The notes beneath the pieces were generated by a model. It was not told the origin of the DNA. It made no database searches and saw nothing but the letters and a program-made list of their open reading frames with translations. The translations under genes and the position numbers were made by a program. Shown here piece by piece: positions 53,696-63,116 of a stretch of 64,000 nt of DNA (position 1 is its first letter; each line of letters begins with the position of its first letter). Source of the DNA: Bog-950 sp044225825 (GTDB taxonomy: Bacteria; Bacteroidota; Bacteroidia; Chitinophagales; LD1); NCBI GenBank assembly GCA_044225825.1, contig JBGAIB010000002.1:248001-312000 (forward strand), written 5' to 3'.

Positions 53696-54265
53696 ATGGC
53701 CGCTTATACCGAAGCACAGCGTTTCGATAACATAGATTTTACCACCACTGCCTTCGCCAGCGGTAATTACGAAGCATGCACCTTTACCAACTGCAATTTT
53801 GCAGCACTGGATATCGGCGGTATTAACTTCATCGATTGCGATTTTACAGGTTGTAACCTCAGCAATTGCAAAACCAACAAAACCGGCTTGCGCGATGTAC
53901 GTTTTAAGGATTGTAAACTCTTAGGCCTGCGCTTCGATAGCTGCCATAACTTTCTGTTCTCGGTACGATTCGAAAACTGCCAGCTAAACTTTTCTTCCTT
54001 CTTCGAAGTAAAACTTAAAGGCACGCTGTTTAAGAACTGTACCCTGCACGAAGTTGACTTCTCAGGCGCAGACATCAGCACCGGTAGTTTTGCCAACAGC
54101 GATTTGAGGGATGCCACCTTCGACCGCACCAATCTGGAGAAAACGGACTTTCGCACTGCTTTCAACTACTCGCTCGATCCGGCTCAAAACCGCATTAAAA
54201 AAGCGAAGTTCTCCTCGCAGGGCTTAGCCGGCCTGCTGGATAAATATGATATAGTAGTAGAATAG
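53696..54265 (+). CDS. Pentapeptide-repeat protein
   Basis: A 189-residue protein made almost entirely of A(D/N)LXX-like pentapeptide repeats (FTNCNFAALDI, FIDCDFTGCNLSNCK, SGADISTGSFANSDLRDATF). The Cys-rich variant C-x-F/L dominates the first half and D-L/F the second. This predicts a right-handed quadrilateral beta-helix, as in Qnr and McbG. The C-terminal region (FNYSLDPAQNRIKKAKF) matches the dimerising end of Qnr-like proteins. Qnr relatives protect DNA gyrase, but that role is only a possibility. It starts 37 bases after the SprB-repeat gene and is convergent with mfd. Confidence 0.88.
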   Translation: MAAYTEAQRFDNIDFTTTAFASGNYEACTFTNCNFAALDIGGINFIDCDFTGCNLSNCKTNKTGLRDVRFKDCKLLGLRFDSCHNFLFSVRFENCQLNFSSFFEVKLKGTLFKNCTLHEVDFSGADISTGSFANSDLRDATFDRTNLEKTDFRTAFNYSLDPAQNRIKKAKFSSQGLAGLLDKYDIVVE

Positions 54266-54266
54266 G

Positions 54267-57200
54267 CTACGCTTTGTTGTATACCCAGGCATTTAGCTGC
54301 TTCAGTTTTTCATCCGCCTCTTTCATGCTGTTGGTGCGTTCAAAATTCAGCACCAGGTATTTTTCGGTTTCGCGCAGATGCACACCATGACGGTGATTTT
54401 GCACAAAGTCCAGTATACGGCTAAACACCGTGCTGTTATAAAAGGTACTGTCCTTGTTCGCTACAAAGTAGCAGCGCAGTTGTTTGCCCTTCAATATAAT
54501 TTGCTCCATACCCAAACCGGTGGCCAGCCATTTTAAGCGCATGGCATCAAACAACTCAAACACGGGCTTGGGCACTTCACCAAAACGGTCATTTAACTCT
54601 GCCTCAAACTTCTCCAGGCCTGCTTCGTCTTTTATCTCGTTCAAATCGCGATACAGCAACATACGCTCGGTGGTATTGCTAACATAATCGCTTGGTATCA
54701 GCATTTCCAGGTCCGTTTCAATGGCGCAGTCACGCACATAATCGTGGGTGCGTTCCAGCTCCTCTTTATACAACTCCTTAAAGTCGGTCTCTTTCAATTC
54801 GCGGATCGCCTCATCCAGAATCTTTTGATACACATCGTACCCTATCTCCGCAATAAAGCCGCTTTGTTCGGCACCCAGCATATTACCTGCACCGCGTATA
54901 TCCATATCGCGCATGGCAATATTAAAACCGCTGCCCAATTCGCTGAACTCCTCAATGGTTTTCAATCGTTGCTTAGCCTCCTGTGTTAAGGTGCTCTTCG
55001 GCGGAGCAAACAGGTAACAGAAGGCGTGCTTGTTGCTACGGCCTACCCGGCCGCGTAATTGGTGTAAATCGCTTAAGCCAAAGTTGTGTGCATTGTTAAT
55101 GATAATGGTGTTAGCGTTGGAGATGTCAATACCGCTTTCGATAATGTTAGTACAAAGCAATAGGTCATACTCGCGGTTAATAAATTTCATGATCACATTC
55201 TCCAGGTGCTCGCCTTCCATCTGCCCGTGTGCTACACCAATTTCTATGTTCGGCACAATTTTCAACAGCATGTCTTTCACCTCTCCAATGTCGCGCACAC
55301 GGTTGTGTACAAAATACACCTGCCCGCCGCGGTAAATCTCGTACTCAATTGCTTCTTTAATCAAGTCCGGATCCAGCGGATGCACCTCCGTGGTTATAGG
55401 CTGTCTGTTTGGTGGTGGTGTATTAATAATACTCAGGTCGCGCGCACCCATCAGCGAAAACGAAAGCGTACGTGGTATCGGTGTAGCTGTTAGTGTCAGC
55501 GAATCAACATTGGCGCGTAGTGTCTTTAAGGTTTCTTTGGTGCCAACACCAAATTTTTGTTCCTCATCCACAATCATCAGGCCCAGGTCCTTAAACTTTA
55601 CCGATTTGCCAACCAGGCCATGTGTGCCAATAACGATATTGGTTTTACCGTTCTCCAGATTCTCCAGCGTTTGCTTTTTTTCTTTGCCGGTTTTAAAGCG
55701 GTTCAGGTAGTCTATCTCAATCGGAAAATCGGCCAAGCGGTCCTTAAATACCTTGTAGTGCTGCATTGCCAAAATGGTGGTGGGCACCAACACGGCTACC
55801 TGTTTACCATCACAGGCAGCTTTAAAGGCGGCGCGTACGGCTACCTCCGTTTTACCAAAGCCCACATCGCCGCACACCAAACGATCCATAGGAGCGGTAG
55901 CCTCCATATCCCGCTTTACATCTTCGGTAGCCTTGGCCTGGTCCGGGGTATCTTCATACATGAATGAAGCCTCCAACTCATTCTGCAGGTAGCCGTCTTT
56001 GCTGAACTGCACCCCCTTCGATGCTTTACGCTTGGCATATAATTGTATCAGGTCAAAGGCCAGTTCCTTAATGCGCTTCTTGGTCTTCTTCTTAAGGTTG
56101 TTCCAGGTGTCGGTTCCCAATTTGTTTACACGCGGGCTCTCGCCTTCCTTACCCACATACTTCGAAATTTTGTGCAGGCTTTGTATCCCTACATACAAAA
56201 TATCGTTGCCGGCATAAATCAAACGCACGGTTTCCTGTGTTTGGCCGTTCACTTCAATTTTTTCCAATCCCGAAAACACCCCTACGCCATGGTCGATATG
56301 CGTAATGTAATCGCCCGGCTTTAACTCGCGCAGCGTTTTCATCAAAAGTGCCTTGTCTCTGCTAAAGCCCTGGCGTAACTGGTATTTATGGTATCGGTTA
56401 AATATCTGGTGATCGGTGTAACAGGCCACCTTCAGGTTATCATCCAAAAAACCCTGGTGTATGCCCAGGTGCACGGGTGCCCATTGTACCTTGGCCTTCA
56501 GGTCTTCGAAAATGGCATAGAAGCGCTCTACCTGTTTGGGGTTCTCGGCAAAAATCAGGTTGGTATATTCATCCTGCGTGTTTTGCTGCAGATTTTTTAT
56601 CAGCAGTTCAAAGTTCTTATTGAACGAGGGCTGCGGACGGCTATTAAACCGCACGGTAACCGGCGCTTTAAAAAACGAATTGCTGCCAAACTCAACAACC
56701 CGGAAGTTGGCGATGCCTTTTAAAAAATCGGCAGAGGTTAGCAGTATCTCATCCACCTCTCCTTCCAGCAAAGGGTGGTTAGGATGCTCAATTTTATTTT
56801 TGATTATTGCCGGCTGCGCCTTCTTCGCCTTTTCAGGACTATTGGCAAATACATCCAGCAATACCTGCATATCCTTTATCCAAACCAGGGTATTGGTGGT
56901 AAACACCTCCAGCACCGATGCCTTTTTATCGTTACCAAAATGCGTTTGTATGTTAGGCACAATGGTTACGCTGGCAATTTTTTTTACGGATAATTGCGTA
57001 ACCGGGTCAAAAGTGCGGATGCTCTCTATCTCTTCATCAAACAGTTCAACACGGTAGGGGTACTCATTGCCAAAGCTGAAGATATCGATGATATCGCCTC
57101 GGATACTAAATTGACCGGGCTCATATACAAAATCAACCCGTTCAAATTCAAAATCCACCAGCAGATCAATCATAAAATCCACATCCAGCTTCTCATTCAC

Positions 57201-57656
57201 CTTCAGGTGCAGGGTTTGCTCGTTCAGTACCTCCTGCTTTACCACTTTTTCCAGTAAGGCTTCAGGATAGGTTACAGCTAGTTCGGCTTTGGAGTTTGGA
57301 TTGCTGAGGCGGTTTACCGTTTCGGTGCGCAGCAATACGTTATTGTTGTTTAGCTCGGTGTAATCGCCAGGGCGCTTAAAACTATCCGGGAAGAAAAAGA
57401 TGTCCTTACTTCCCAAAATGTTCTTCAGGTTATTTTGAAAGTACGCGGCCTCCTCCTTGTCACCCATCACAAACAAGTGGTTAAACCCGGTTTGTTTAAA
57501 GGTTGCAGCAGCTACAAACGCATCCTGCGACCCCGTCAAACCCTGCACAAACACATCCTCCGGGCGTTCCGCCCCACTGTTTTCGTTTAGTGCCTGCACC
57601 AACTGTTTAAGCTGATTGGTATCGGCATAACGTTTCAATAATTCCTCTATCGTCAT
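54267..57656 (-). CDS. mfd: Transcription-repair coupling factor
   Basis: A 1129-residue protein with all Mfd domains in order: the UvrB-homology N-terminus (FFFPDSFKRPGD; PGQFSIRGDIIDIF); the RNA-polymerase-interacting CarD-like domain (GDYITHIDHGVGVF); the superfamily 2 helicase domains with Walker A GDVGFGKTE (about residues 595-603), DEEQ at motif II and the TATPIPRTL block; and a C-terminal UvrA-binding/TRG region ending at LDFVQNHRH... . ATG 57656 is chosen; the earlier start would add nine residues outside the family. Mfd pushes stalled RNA polymerase off DNA lesions and recruits UvrA. Confidence 0.96.
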   Translation of the reverse strand: MTIEELLKRYADTNQLKQLVQALNENSGAERPEDVFVQGLTGSQDAFVAAATFKQTGFNHLFVMGDKEEAAYFQNNLKNILGSKDIFFFPDSFKRPGDYTELNNNNVLLRTETVNRLSNPNSKAELAVTYPEALLEKVVKQEVLNEQTLHLKVNEKLDVDFMIDLLVDFEFERVDFVYEPGQFSIRGDIIDIFSFGNEYPYRVELFDEEIESIRTFDPVTQLSVKKIASVTIVPNIQTHFGNDKKASVLEVFTTNTLVWIKDMQVLLDVFANSPEKAKKAQPAIIKNKIEHPNHPLLEGEVDEILLTSADFLKGIANFRVVEFGSNSFFKAPVTVRFNSRPQPSFNKNFELLIKNLQQNTQDEYTNLIFAENPKQVERFYAIFEDLKAKVQWAPVHLGIHQGFLDDNLKVACYTDHQIFNRYHKYQLRQGFSRDKALLMKTLRELKPGDYITHIDHGVGVFSGLEKIEVNGQTQETVRLIYAGNDILYVGIQSLHKISKYVGKEGESPRVNKLGTDTWNNLKKKTKKRIKELAFDLIQLYAKRKASKGVQFSKDGYLQNELEASFMYEDTPDQAKATEDVKRDMEATAPMDRLVCGDVGFGKTEVAVRAAFKAACDGKQVAVLVPTTILAMQHYKVFKDRLADFPIEIDYLNRFKTGKEKKQTLENLENGKTNIVIGTHGLVGKSVKFKDLGLMIVDEEQKFGVGTKETLKTLRANVDSLTLTATPIPRTLSFSLMGARDLSIINTPPPNRQPITTEVHPLDPDLIKEAIEYEIYRGGQVYFVHNRVRDIGEVKDMLLKIVPNIEIGVAHGQMEGEHLENVIMKFINREYDLLLCTNIIESGIDISNANTIIINNAHNFGLSDLHQLRGRVGRSNKHAFCYLFAPPKSTLTQEAKQRLKTIEEFSELGSGFNIAMRDMDIRGAGNMLGAEQSGFIAEIGYDVYQKILDEAIRELKETDFKELYKEELERTHDYVRDCAIETDLEMLIPSDYVSNTTERMLLYRDLNEIKDEAGLEKFEAELNDRFGEVPKPVFELFDAMRLKWLATGLGMEQIILKGKQLRCYFVANKDSTFYNSTVFSRILDFVQNHRHGVHLRETEKYLVLNFERTNSMKEADEKLKQLNAWVYNKA

Positions 57657-57772
57657 AAAATAACATTGCCCCGCAGGGCGCACCTACGGGGTTTAAATTT
57701 TGAACGCCAAAGATAGAAAAAGCGTATTTCAGAAAAGCAACGAATGCGGTAACACAGGAACACCCCGCTAAA

Positions 57773-57791
57773 GCAAGAGGCCACCTCTTGC
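57773..57791 (-). terminator. Perfect hairpin between the lipoprotein gene and mfd
   Basis: GCAAGAGG-CCA-CCTCTTGC is an 8-bp perfect inverted repeat with a 3-base loop, about 77 bases after the lipoprotein stop codon. Read on the minus strand it is followed by TTTAGC. The T-run is short, so it may be a weak terminator or an mRNA end structure. Confidence 0.45.
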
Positions 57792-57867
57792 GGAGATGAC
57801 CTCTTTGTTTGATGGAGCGCTGCTGTTAGCAGTAACTCAATCCGGTTGTTAACCCCAACCCAAAATT

Positions 57868-58701
57868 TTAGTGCAGGTGTATTAGGTGCGTATGGCCATT
57901 AATGGTTACTACTGCTTCATCATCGCAGGCACCGGTGCCAAAATCAACCAGTTTATCGGGGCGGCCTGTGCGTTGCAGCAATACAGTGCCCTGTGTAAAG
58001 TGTCCGCGGCAACCGGGCGCCAGGTTACGGATAAGTGGCGTTTGAATAGTACCATTAAACTGGTCGCCGTTGGCTGCCGTTCCGCTGCCGGTACCCGTTA
58101 TGCTATATTGGTCGTCATCGCGGGTTTGGGTGCTTTCGCCGGCAATCCATACGCGGGTGCGTTGCGAAGTCCAGGTAATAGTGCCTGCGCCGCTGGCTAA
58201 CACCATTTGCCCCGATACGTTAATGGAAAAGGAAAGGAAGCCATCGCCATTGGTGCCATCGTTATGGATGGTTTTAGTGCCCAGTACCTGATTGCCGTTT
58301 ACAAAGTAATTATCGAAGGTGATGGTGATGGTGGTTCCTGGATTGCGGTAAGGGCCGTCGTAGCTTACCAGAATTTTACCGCTGCGGGTGCGGCCATCCG
58401 CACCGGTGCACCCTGTACCGAAATCAATGGTTGCCGTATGTGGCATCGAAACGGTGTCGCGGGTAACTACTGCGCAACCGGCAAGCAGGCTGCTGGCATC
58501 CTCTGTTTTGTAAGTTACCGAGCCCGAAGTAGCAGCTTCATCAGCAATGTTGTTTACGTCATTATAGGTTTCGTCGGCCTGTGCCAGGTTGTAGGAAGAA
58601 GTAAGATCGTTGTCGGTAGCGTCCTTTTTGCAGGAGTTTAATGTAAGTGTGGCGGCAGTAATCGTTAAGGCCACCGTAAAACGCAGGAATGAAGGTTTCA
58701 T
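57868..58701 (-). CDS. Putative lipoprotein of unknown function
   Basis: A 277-residue lipoprotein. The signal sequence MKPSFLRFTVALTITAATLTLNSC has a lipobox (L-N-S-C) with the cysteine at residue 24, followed by KKD. The mature protein is beta-rich. It has two similar elements (DFGTGC near residue 95 and DFGTGACDD near residue 258) and several glycine/asparagine-rich strands (GDGFLSFSINVSG). I do not recognise the family. It is transcribed from its own unit between mfd and the YkuK-like gene. Confidence 0.8.
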   Translation of the reverse strand: MKPSFLRFTVALTITAATLTLNSCKKDATDNDLTSSYNLAQADETYNDVNNIADEAATSGSVTYKTEDASSLLAGCAVVTRDTVSMPHTATIDFGTGCTGADGRTRSGKILVSYDGPYRNPGTTITITFDNYFVNGNQVLGTKTIHNDGTNGDGFLSFSINVSGQMVLASGAGTITWTSQRTRVWIAGESTQTRDDDQYSITGTGSGTAANGDQFNGTIQTPLIRNLAPGCRGHFTQGTVLLQRTGRPDKLVDFGTGACDDEAVVTINGHTHLIHLH

Positions 58702-59000
58702 ATTACATATTGTTTTTCGGAGCCTGACAGTATCCGCGCAATTGATTTTTACTGTTGCGGCACCGTATTTAAAAATATGCGCGGTTGGGGATATGACCGT
58801 CCCGGTTTAAGAAGGTTTAACCAAACCGTGAAATAATTTGTTAATACGGCCAATCCATTGTGGAATACGCAACCTCCCTGCATCCACGCTTGTCAATAAA
58901 AGAGGGGTGAGTACAGCACCATTGCGCCTGTTGACAAATGAACTTGTTATAATAAGCAGATGGAGTTATATGTTATACCTTTAAGGAAACAAAACCATGA
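58702..59000. other. Intergenic region between divergent lipoprotein and YkuK-like genes
   Basis: This 299-base region should hold two divergent promoters, but no clear Bacteroidota-type -33/-7 pair was found. A TTGACA (58931) and TATAAT (58948) occur only 11 bases apart, too close for a standard promoter. An 8-codon ORF (58997, MNAYGINS) overlaps the YkuK start in another frame. No hairpin or repeat of note was seen. Confidence 0.5.
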
Positions 59001-59495
59001 ATGCGTATGGAATCAATTCTTAAAGCTAAATGGCACCGATTAGACGGTACCAACATTGTGTTGCCGATTGCTGAAGCGGTGGAACAATCGCTGCTGCAGG
59101 AACGTGAGGCCGGCAACCAGATTAAAGTTTGTATAGGCACCGATTCGCAGGTACGCGGTGCTGAAACAGAGTTCGCTACTGTTATTGTGCTACTGCGCAA
59201 AGGCCGTGGTGGGTTTATGTTTATCAATAACGTAAAAACCCTGCAAAAAATGGGGTTGAAAGAACGCCTGTTAACCGAGGTCTCCCGCTCTATTGAAATT
59301 GCCTATCACCTATGCCCTCTCTTCGATAAGTATAATACCGAACTGGAAGTGCACGCCGATATTAATACCAATCCCCGCTTCGGCAGCAATACCGCCCTTA
59401 GCGAGGCCATGGGTTATATCCTCAGCATGGGCTTTACCTTTAAGGCGAAACCTGATGCACATGCCGCCAGTTGCTGTGCTAACTACGTGGTATAG
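59001..59495 (+). CDS. YkuK-like (DUF458) RNase H-fold protein
   Basis: A 164-residue protein of the YkuK/DUF458 type. IKVCIGTDSQVRGAETEFATVIV is the first strand block with the conserved GTDSQ, VHADINTNPRFGSN the second acidic block, and the C-terminus has KPDAHAASCCANYVV, matching the family's final D-x-x-A-S-x-x-A pattern. The acidic residues at RNase H-like active-site positions suggest nuclease or phosphotransfer chemistry, but the family's activity is not known to me. ATG 59001 is used; a second ATG two codons later is possible. A strong terminator follows. Confidence 0.85.
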   Translation: MRMESILKAKWHRLDGTNIVLPIAEAVEQSLLQEREAGNQIKVCIGTDSQVRGAETEFATVIVLLRKGRGGFMFINNVKTLQKMGLKERLLTEVSRSIEIAYHLCPLFDKYNTELEVHADINTNPRFGSNTALSEAMGYILSMGFTFKAKPDAHAASCCANYVV

Positions 59496-59518
59496 GCCGC
59501 TCTATAGCTAATTAACAG

Positions 59519-59548
59519 CCCCGTTTCCTTAACAGGAGCGGGGTTTTT
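59519..59548 (+). terminator. Intrinsic terminator after the YkuK-like gene
   Basis: CCCCG...TTCC...GGA...CGGGG forms a GC-rich stem directly followed by TTTTT (59544-59548), beginning 23 bases after the stop codon. This is the clearest factor-independent terminator in the window. Confidence 0.8.
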
Positions 59549-59572
59549 ATATTCAGCCCCGCAAAACACCCT

Positions 59573-59932
59573 ATGGAAGCACCTGCACCACAAGACCGCC
59601 CCCAGGCACCCGTTGTAGAAAAGGATACTGTTAAAGTAAAGAAGCGTACCTTGTTTTTGGCTCTATCACTGGTTGTGCTGGTATGGCTTCTGTTTTTCTG
59701 GAAACCCTGGGGTGATGCTAAAACCGTTAAAAGCCCGGGCAGCAGCAACACTACCTTTCAGCGCGATGAGCCTACCAAGCCACAGATCTTCCAGGCAGAT
59801 TACGAAGAGAAAATCAAGGACCTGTTGAACGAAGGGAAGAGCGTAGCAGAGATCTCCAACGAAACCGGGGTTTCGCGCAAGGAGATACGTCGCATTAAAA
59901 AGGCCATGGGCAAAGGCGACAGCGACAATTAG
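59573..59932 (+). CDS. Small membrane protein with C-terminal helix-turn-helix-like region
   Basis: A 119-residue protein. A proline-rich N-terminus is followed by a single transmembrane helix (about residues 26-43), a linker (44-75), and a C-terminal helix-turn-helix-like segment (residues 78-110: KIKDLLNEGKSVAEISNETGVSRKEIRRIKKAMG). The last part has the spacing of a resolvase/sigma-factor type DNA-binding HTH. A membrane-tethered DNA-binding protein is possible but unproven. It starts 24 bases after the terminator and ends just before a metallopeptidase gene, so the two probably form an operon. Confidence 0.72.
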   Translation: MEAPAPQDRPQAPVVEKDTVKVKKRTLFLALSLVVLVWLLFFWKPWGDAKTVKSPGSSNTTFQRDEPTKPQIFQADYEEKIKDLLNEGKSVAEISNETGVSRKEIRRIKKAMGKGDSDN

Positions 59933-60002
59933 GTTGCCCTGCCAGTGTGGAAAAATTGCTTGGCTTACCAACTTAGTTCTACTGATTTTTGCAGCGATTA
60001 TT

Positions 60003-60794
60003 ATGTTATCGCTTTTCGATCAGATTTTTCCCGTTAAAAAGAAGGAGCCCGAAGACTTACTGCTAAAGCAGGAGTTTGAAATTGAGGTGAACGGTGAAAG
60101 CATTCCTGTTCGTATCATCTATGAATCGCGGTTTAACAACCGGGTTACTGTAAACAAAAACGGCATTCTGCTGCGCATAAGCGAAAAGCAAACGCTTGAC
60201 GAACGCCGCAAATATGTAGACCAGCTCCTGAAATGGGCCAAGGAAAAATTAGGTGATAAACCCGAGTTACTGGAAAGTCTTCCGCAACGCCACTACGTAA
60301 ACGGCGAGGTGCTGCGGGTAGGCGCACAGGAGTTTATCGTTTCCATTTTTTACCACGATGGACCTAAGAGCACCGCCAAGATATTTAAGAATAATGTGGT
60401 GCTTTCAATTGCCAAGGGGCTTACCAGGGAAGCAGAAGCGAACACCTGCTCGTATCTGGTTTCTAAATGCCTTTGTAAATTTTACCTTCCACAGGTTAGC
60501 GAACGCATCCACGACATAAACAATAGGGTGTTTAAAAAGAACCTGGGCACCATTAAAATGAAATATGCCACCAGCTTCTGGGGCCACTGTTCGCACGATG
60601 GCAACCTTGTTATATCGGTGCGCCTGATGTTTGCGCCGCAATGGGTTATTGACTACGTATATATCCATGAGTTGGCACACCTGGTGCATCACGATCATTC
60701 GCCCCGCTTTTGGAGTGTGGTTGAAAAGGTAATGCCCAACTACAAGCAGGCCGAAAAATACCTGAAGGAAAACAGCAACCAGTTTTACCTGTAA
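60003..60794 (+). CDS. YgjP-like M48-type metallopeptidase
   Basis: A 263-residue protein of the YgjP/DUF45 metallopeptidase group. The zinc motif is HELAHLVHHDHSPRFWSVVEKVMP, with HExxH and a third His six residues later. Upstream blocks GTIKMKYATSFWGHCS and VISVRLMFAP are also family features. An N-terminal extension to TTG 59934 would add a hydrophobic stretch (about 23 residues) that begins 2 bases after the preceding gene; the true start is uncertain. The substrate is unknown. The stop codon abuts that of the convergent TPR membrane protein gene. Confidence 0.85.
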   Translation: MLSLFDQIFPVKKKEPEDLLLKQEFEIEVNGESIPVRIIYESRFNNRVTVNKNGILLRISEKQTLDERRKYVDQLLKWAKEKLGDKPELLESLPQRHYVNGEVLRVGAQEFIVSIFYHDGPKSTAKIFKNNVVLSIAKGLTREAEANTCSYLVSKCLCKFYLPQVSERIHDINNRVFKKNLGTIKMKYATSFWGHCSHDGNLVISVRLMFAPQWVIDYVYIHELAHLVHHDHSPRFWSVVEKVMPNYKQAEKYLKENSNQFYL

Positions 60795-63053
60795 TTAACC
60801 TCCGCATTTTTGAATACAGCCACGGGCCTGCTGCCTTTCCTGCGGACTTAAGCCTTCGTACTCTACTACGTTTTTTAAATACCGGGTACTACTACTGCAA
60901 TCGTTGATGTTGAAATACAGGAACCCCAGGTTTAACGTAATGCTGGGGTTGTTGGGGTTCAGCCTATCGGCTTTGCTGTAATAATCAATTGCCCTGCGGG
61001 TATATCCTTCTGTATCGGTATGGCGGTTAATAAAGTATTTACAACACTCCGCAGCAAACAGGGCTGCGTTCAGGTTCTTGCTGTCGAGTTGTAAAGCCTT
61101 ATCAAAGCTCTCCAATGCTGCTTCCATGTTTTGCTTTTGAAATAACACCGCACCCAAACCTAGGTAAACCGGGGCAAAACTATTATCCAGCGCCATGCTG
61201 TTGCGGTAATAGGCTTCTGCCTTGTTCAACAACGCATATTTCAAACTATCAGGTGCACGTAAAGCCTGGTTATAAGCTATTTCGCCTTGTATTTCTATGG
61301 CCTTGTTCTTCTCTATATCCATATTACCAGCTTTGGTGGCATAGGCTTCGGCAATATTCAGTCTGCCAACCGAGATATAATAGCCTGCTGCTATATAATC
61401 CTTATTAACGCCTGGTGTACCGCCTGCATATAGCGGATTCAACACCTTGTTTACAAGGGTAGCTAAACGGCCCGGAGCTTGAGGCTCTGGGAAGGAAAAC
61501 AAGGTGGAAGAAGAATCTGCCGCAGTGGTTTTTCTTACATATACACAGGCCACCGGGTCGGCATAGGCCAACCGAAAGTTGCTTTGGTTATACAGGTAAT
61601 TGTGCAGGTTGGTAAACTGAGGACGATACAGCACCACATAATTAAAATGATAGGCGCTGTCTTGTTTTTCAAATGCTGAAGGATCGGTAACGGCCAGCGC
61701 AAAAGTGGTAAAGAAGTCTGTCGGAAACACATCCAGATCACGCAGATCGATAAATGTTTTAAAACCGGGCACGCGCCATAACAGATACGAGGAAGTAAGG
61801 TAATCGCTGAAGCAGGTACCGCTAAGCTTTTGTTTTATTACAAAGTCCGCAGCACCGCTGGGGTTCGATAGCGTGTTTACCTGTAGCCCAAAGTTATCGC
61901 GGCTATTGGTAGCCTTGTAGTAATAGTTCGAAACTACGCTTACATAAAGGGCCATTGCCAATGCTCCGGGCAGCAGCAGGGCAACCAATTCCGAGCTCGC
62001 CCATTTGCCTGCCGCCCATAATTGTTGCGCACCAAAAGCCAGTAACGGAAACAACATAAACGCCAGGAAAATAACATTGCGATAAGCTGTTAGCGACAAA
62101 TAAACAAATGCCGGTAACACCAGCAAATAGCCAAAGCCCCAATGCTGTATTACTGGTTTCCATTTCGAACCTTTAACCTTTTGCGTGCGGATGGTATAAG
62201 CTATTGCAACAAAAGCAAACAGCAGAAGTGCTCCCAGTAAATACACATTCCACTGCCAGTATTCAGGCGAATGGAAATCGAACAGTTCGGTGGTAAACTT
62301 GTTTTCATACACCTGGTTCAGGATGTTAAACGGGCGTAGCAACAGCTTGTAACCGTTGGGGTTTACCACTACGGATGCTGCTTGTGCTAACAATACCAAC
62401 GTTAACAGCTTAGGGGCTTTTGTGCGTAGGTTTAACACGTTGCGTTTGGTAACAACAAACTCCAGCCAGGCACCCACAGCAAAAATGGCCGTCAACACCA
62501 GGCCCATACCAAAGGCTTCGTGCAGGTTAGTCCACAGCAGTTGCAAAGGCACCAGCCACCATAATTGTTTTGTTTCCTCCTTGCGGTTGTTGAGTAGTAT
62601 ACCCAAAAAGGCAATGGCCAATGCATGACTAAACATTTCGGGCCGTCCAATAAATCGATACTCGGCTACTAACAGGGTAAGCAACAACATAACCAGTACT
62701 GCTGGGTTTTGCGCAAGCACTGCACCGTTCAGGCTACCTGCTTTGGCGGCTTTTAACAGCAGGTAAACAATCAAACAGCCCACTAAGGCCTGTAACAGAA
62801 AAATACTCTCAGGGCCCAGCGAATTACTGAGGAGCGCTGCCAGTACTTCAAACCCCCATTTAATGTTTATCCATTCGTGCCCGGTGTACGTGTAGCTGAA
62901 CACATCCTGCGTTGGTACACGGTGGTTTTCCAATATCCATTGGCCGGTTTTTATCTGCCACCAAAGATCGGGTTCGCGCAAGCCTTTAATACCAAAGGCA
63001 AACGCCACTACAAAACACAGCAGCAACGGTAAGCGGGGCAATACCTTTTTCAA
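60795..63053 (-). CDS. GT-C-like membrane protein with C-terminal TPR repeats
   Basis: A 752-residue protein. The N-terminal 520 residues contain about twelve transmembrane helices. The first external loop has EPDLWWQIKTGQWIL, where the acidic residue and WW are reminiscent of GT-C/PMT-type enzymes. The C-terminal 230 residues hold about four tetratricopeptide repeats (YLGLGAVLFQKQNMEAALESFDKALQL, LNLGFLYFNINDC). The only possible starts are TTG 63053 or CTG three bases before it, because an in-frame stop precedes them. A glycosyltransferase or assembly role is likely but not proven. Confidence 0.78.
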   Translation of the reverse strand: MKKVLPRLPLLLCFVVAFAFGIKGLREPDLWWQIKTGQWILENHRVPTQDVFSYTYTGHEWINIKWGFEVLAALLSNSLGPESIFLLQALVGCLIVYLLLKAAKAGSLNGAVLAQNPAVLVMLLLTLLVAEYRFIGRPEMFSHALAIAFLGILLNNRKEETKQLWWLVPLQLLWTNLHEAFGMGLVLTAIFAVGAWLEFVVTKRNVLNLRTKAPKLLTLVLLAQAASVVVNPNGYKLLLRPFNILNQVYENKFTTELFDFHSPEYWQWNVYLLGALLLFAFVAIAYTIRTQKVKGSKWKPVIQHWGFGYLLVLPAFVYLSLTAYRNVIFLAFMLFPLLAFGAQQLWAAGKWASSELVALLLPGALAMALYVSVVSNYYYKATNSRDNFGLQVNTLSNPSGAADFVIKQKLSGTCFSDYLTSSYLLWRVPGFKTFIDLRDLDVFPTDFFTTFALAVTDPSAFEKQDSAYHFNYVVLYRPQFTNLHNYLYNQSNFRLAYADPVACVYVRKTTAADSSSTLFSFPEPQAPGRLATLVNKVLNPLYAGGTPGVNKDYIAAGYYISVGRLNIAEAYATKAGNMDIEKNKAIEIQGEIAYNQALRAPDSLKYALLNKAEAYYRNSMALDNSFAPVYLGLGAVLFQKQNMEAALESFDKALQLDSKNLNAALFAAECCKYFINRHTDTEGYTRRAIDYYSKADRLNPNNPSITLNLGFLYFNINDCSSSTRYLKNVVEYEGLSPQERQQARGCIQKCGG

Positions 63054-63116
63054 CAGGAAAACTTTCCCCTAAAATAAAAACGTGTGGTTATTTGAAAGGC
63101 AAAATTTATAAAGCTG

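Noticed and set aside
58931..58953. TTGACA and TATAAT boxes before the YkuK-like gene
   Set aside because: The boxes are only 11 bases apart, too short for sigma-70, and Bacteroidota use different promoter consensus sequences.
58997..59023. Eight-codon ORF MNAYGINS overlapping the YkuK-like start
   Set aside because: It has no run of one amino acid and no attached structure; it looks like chance overlap with a different frame.
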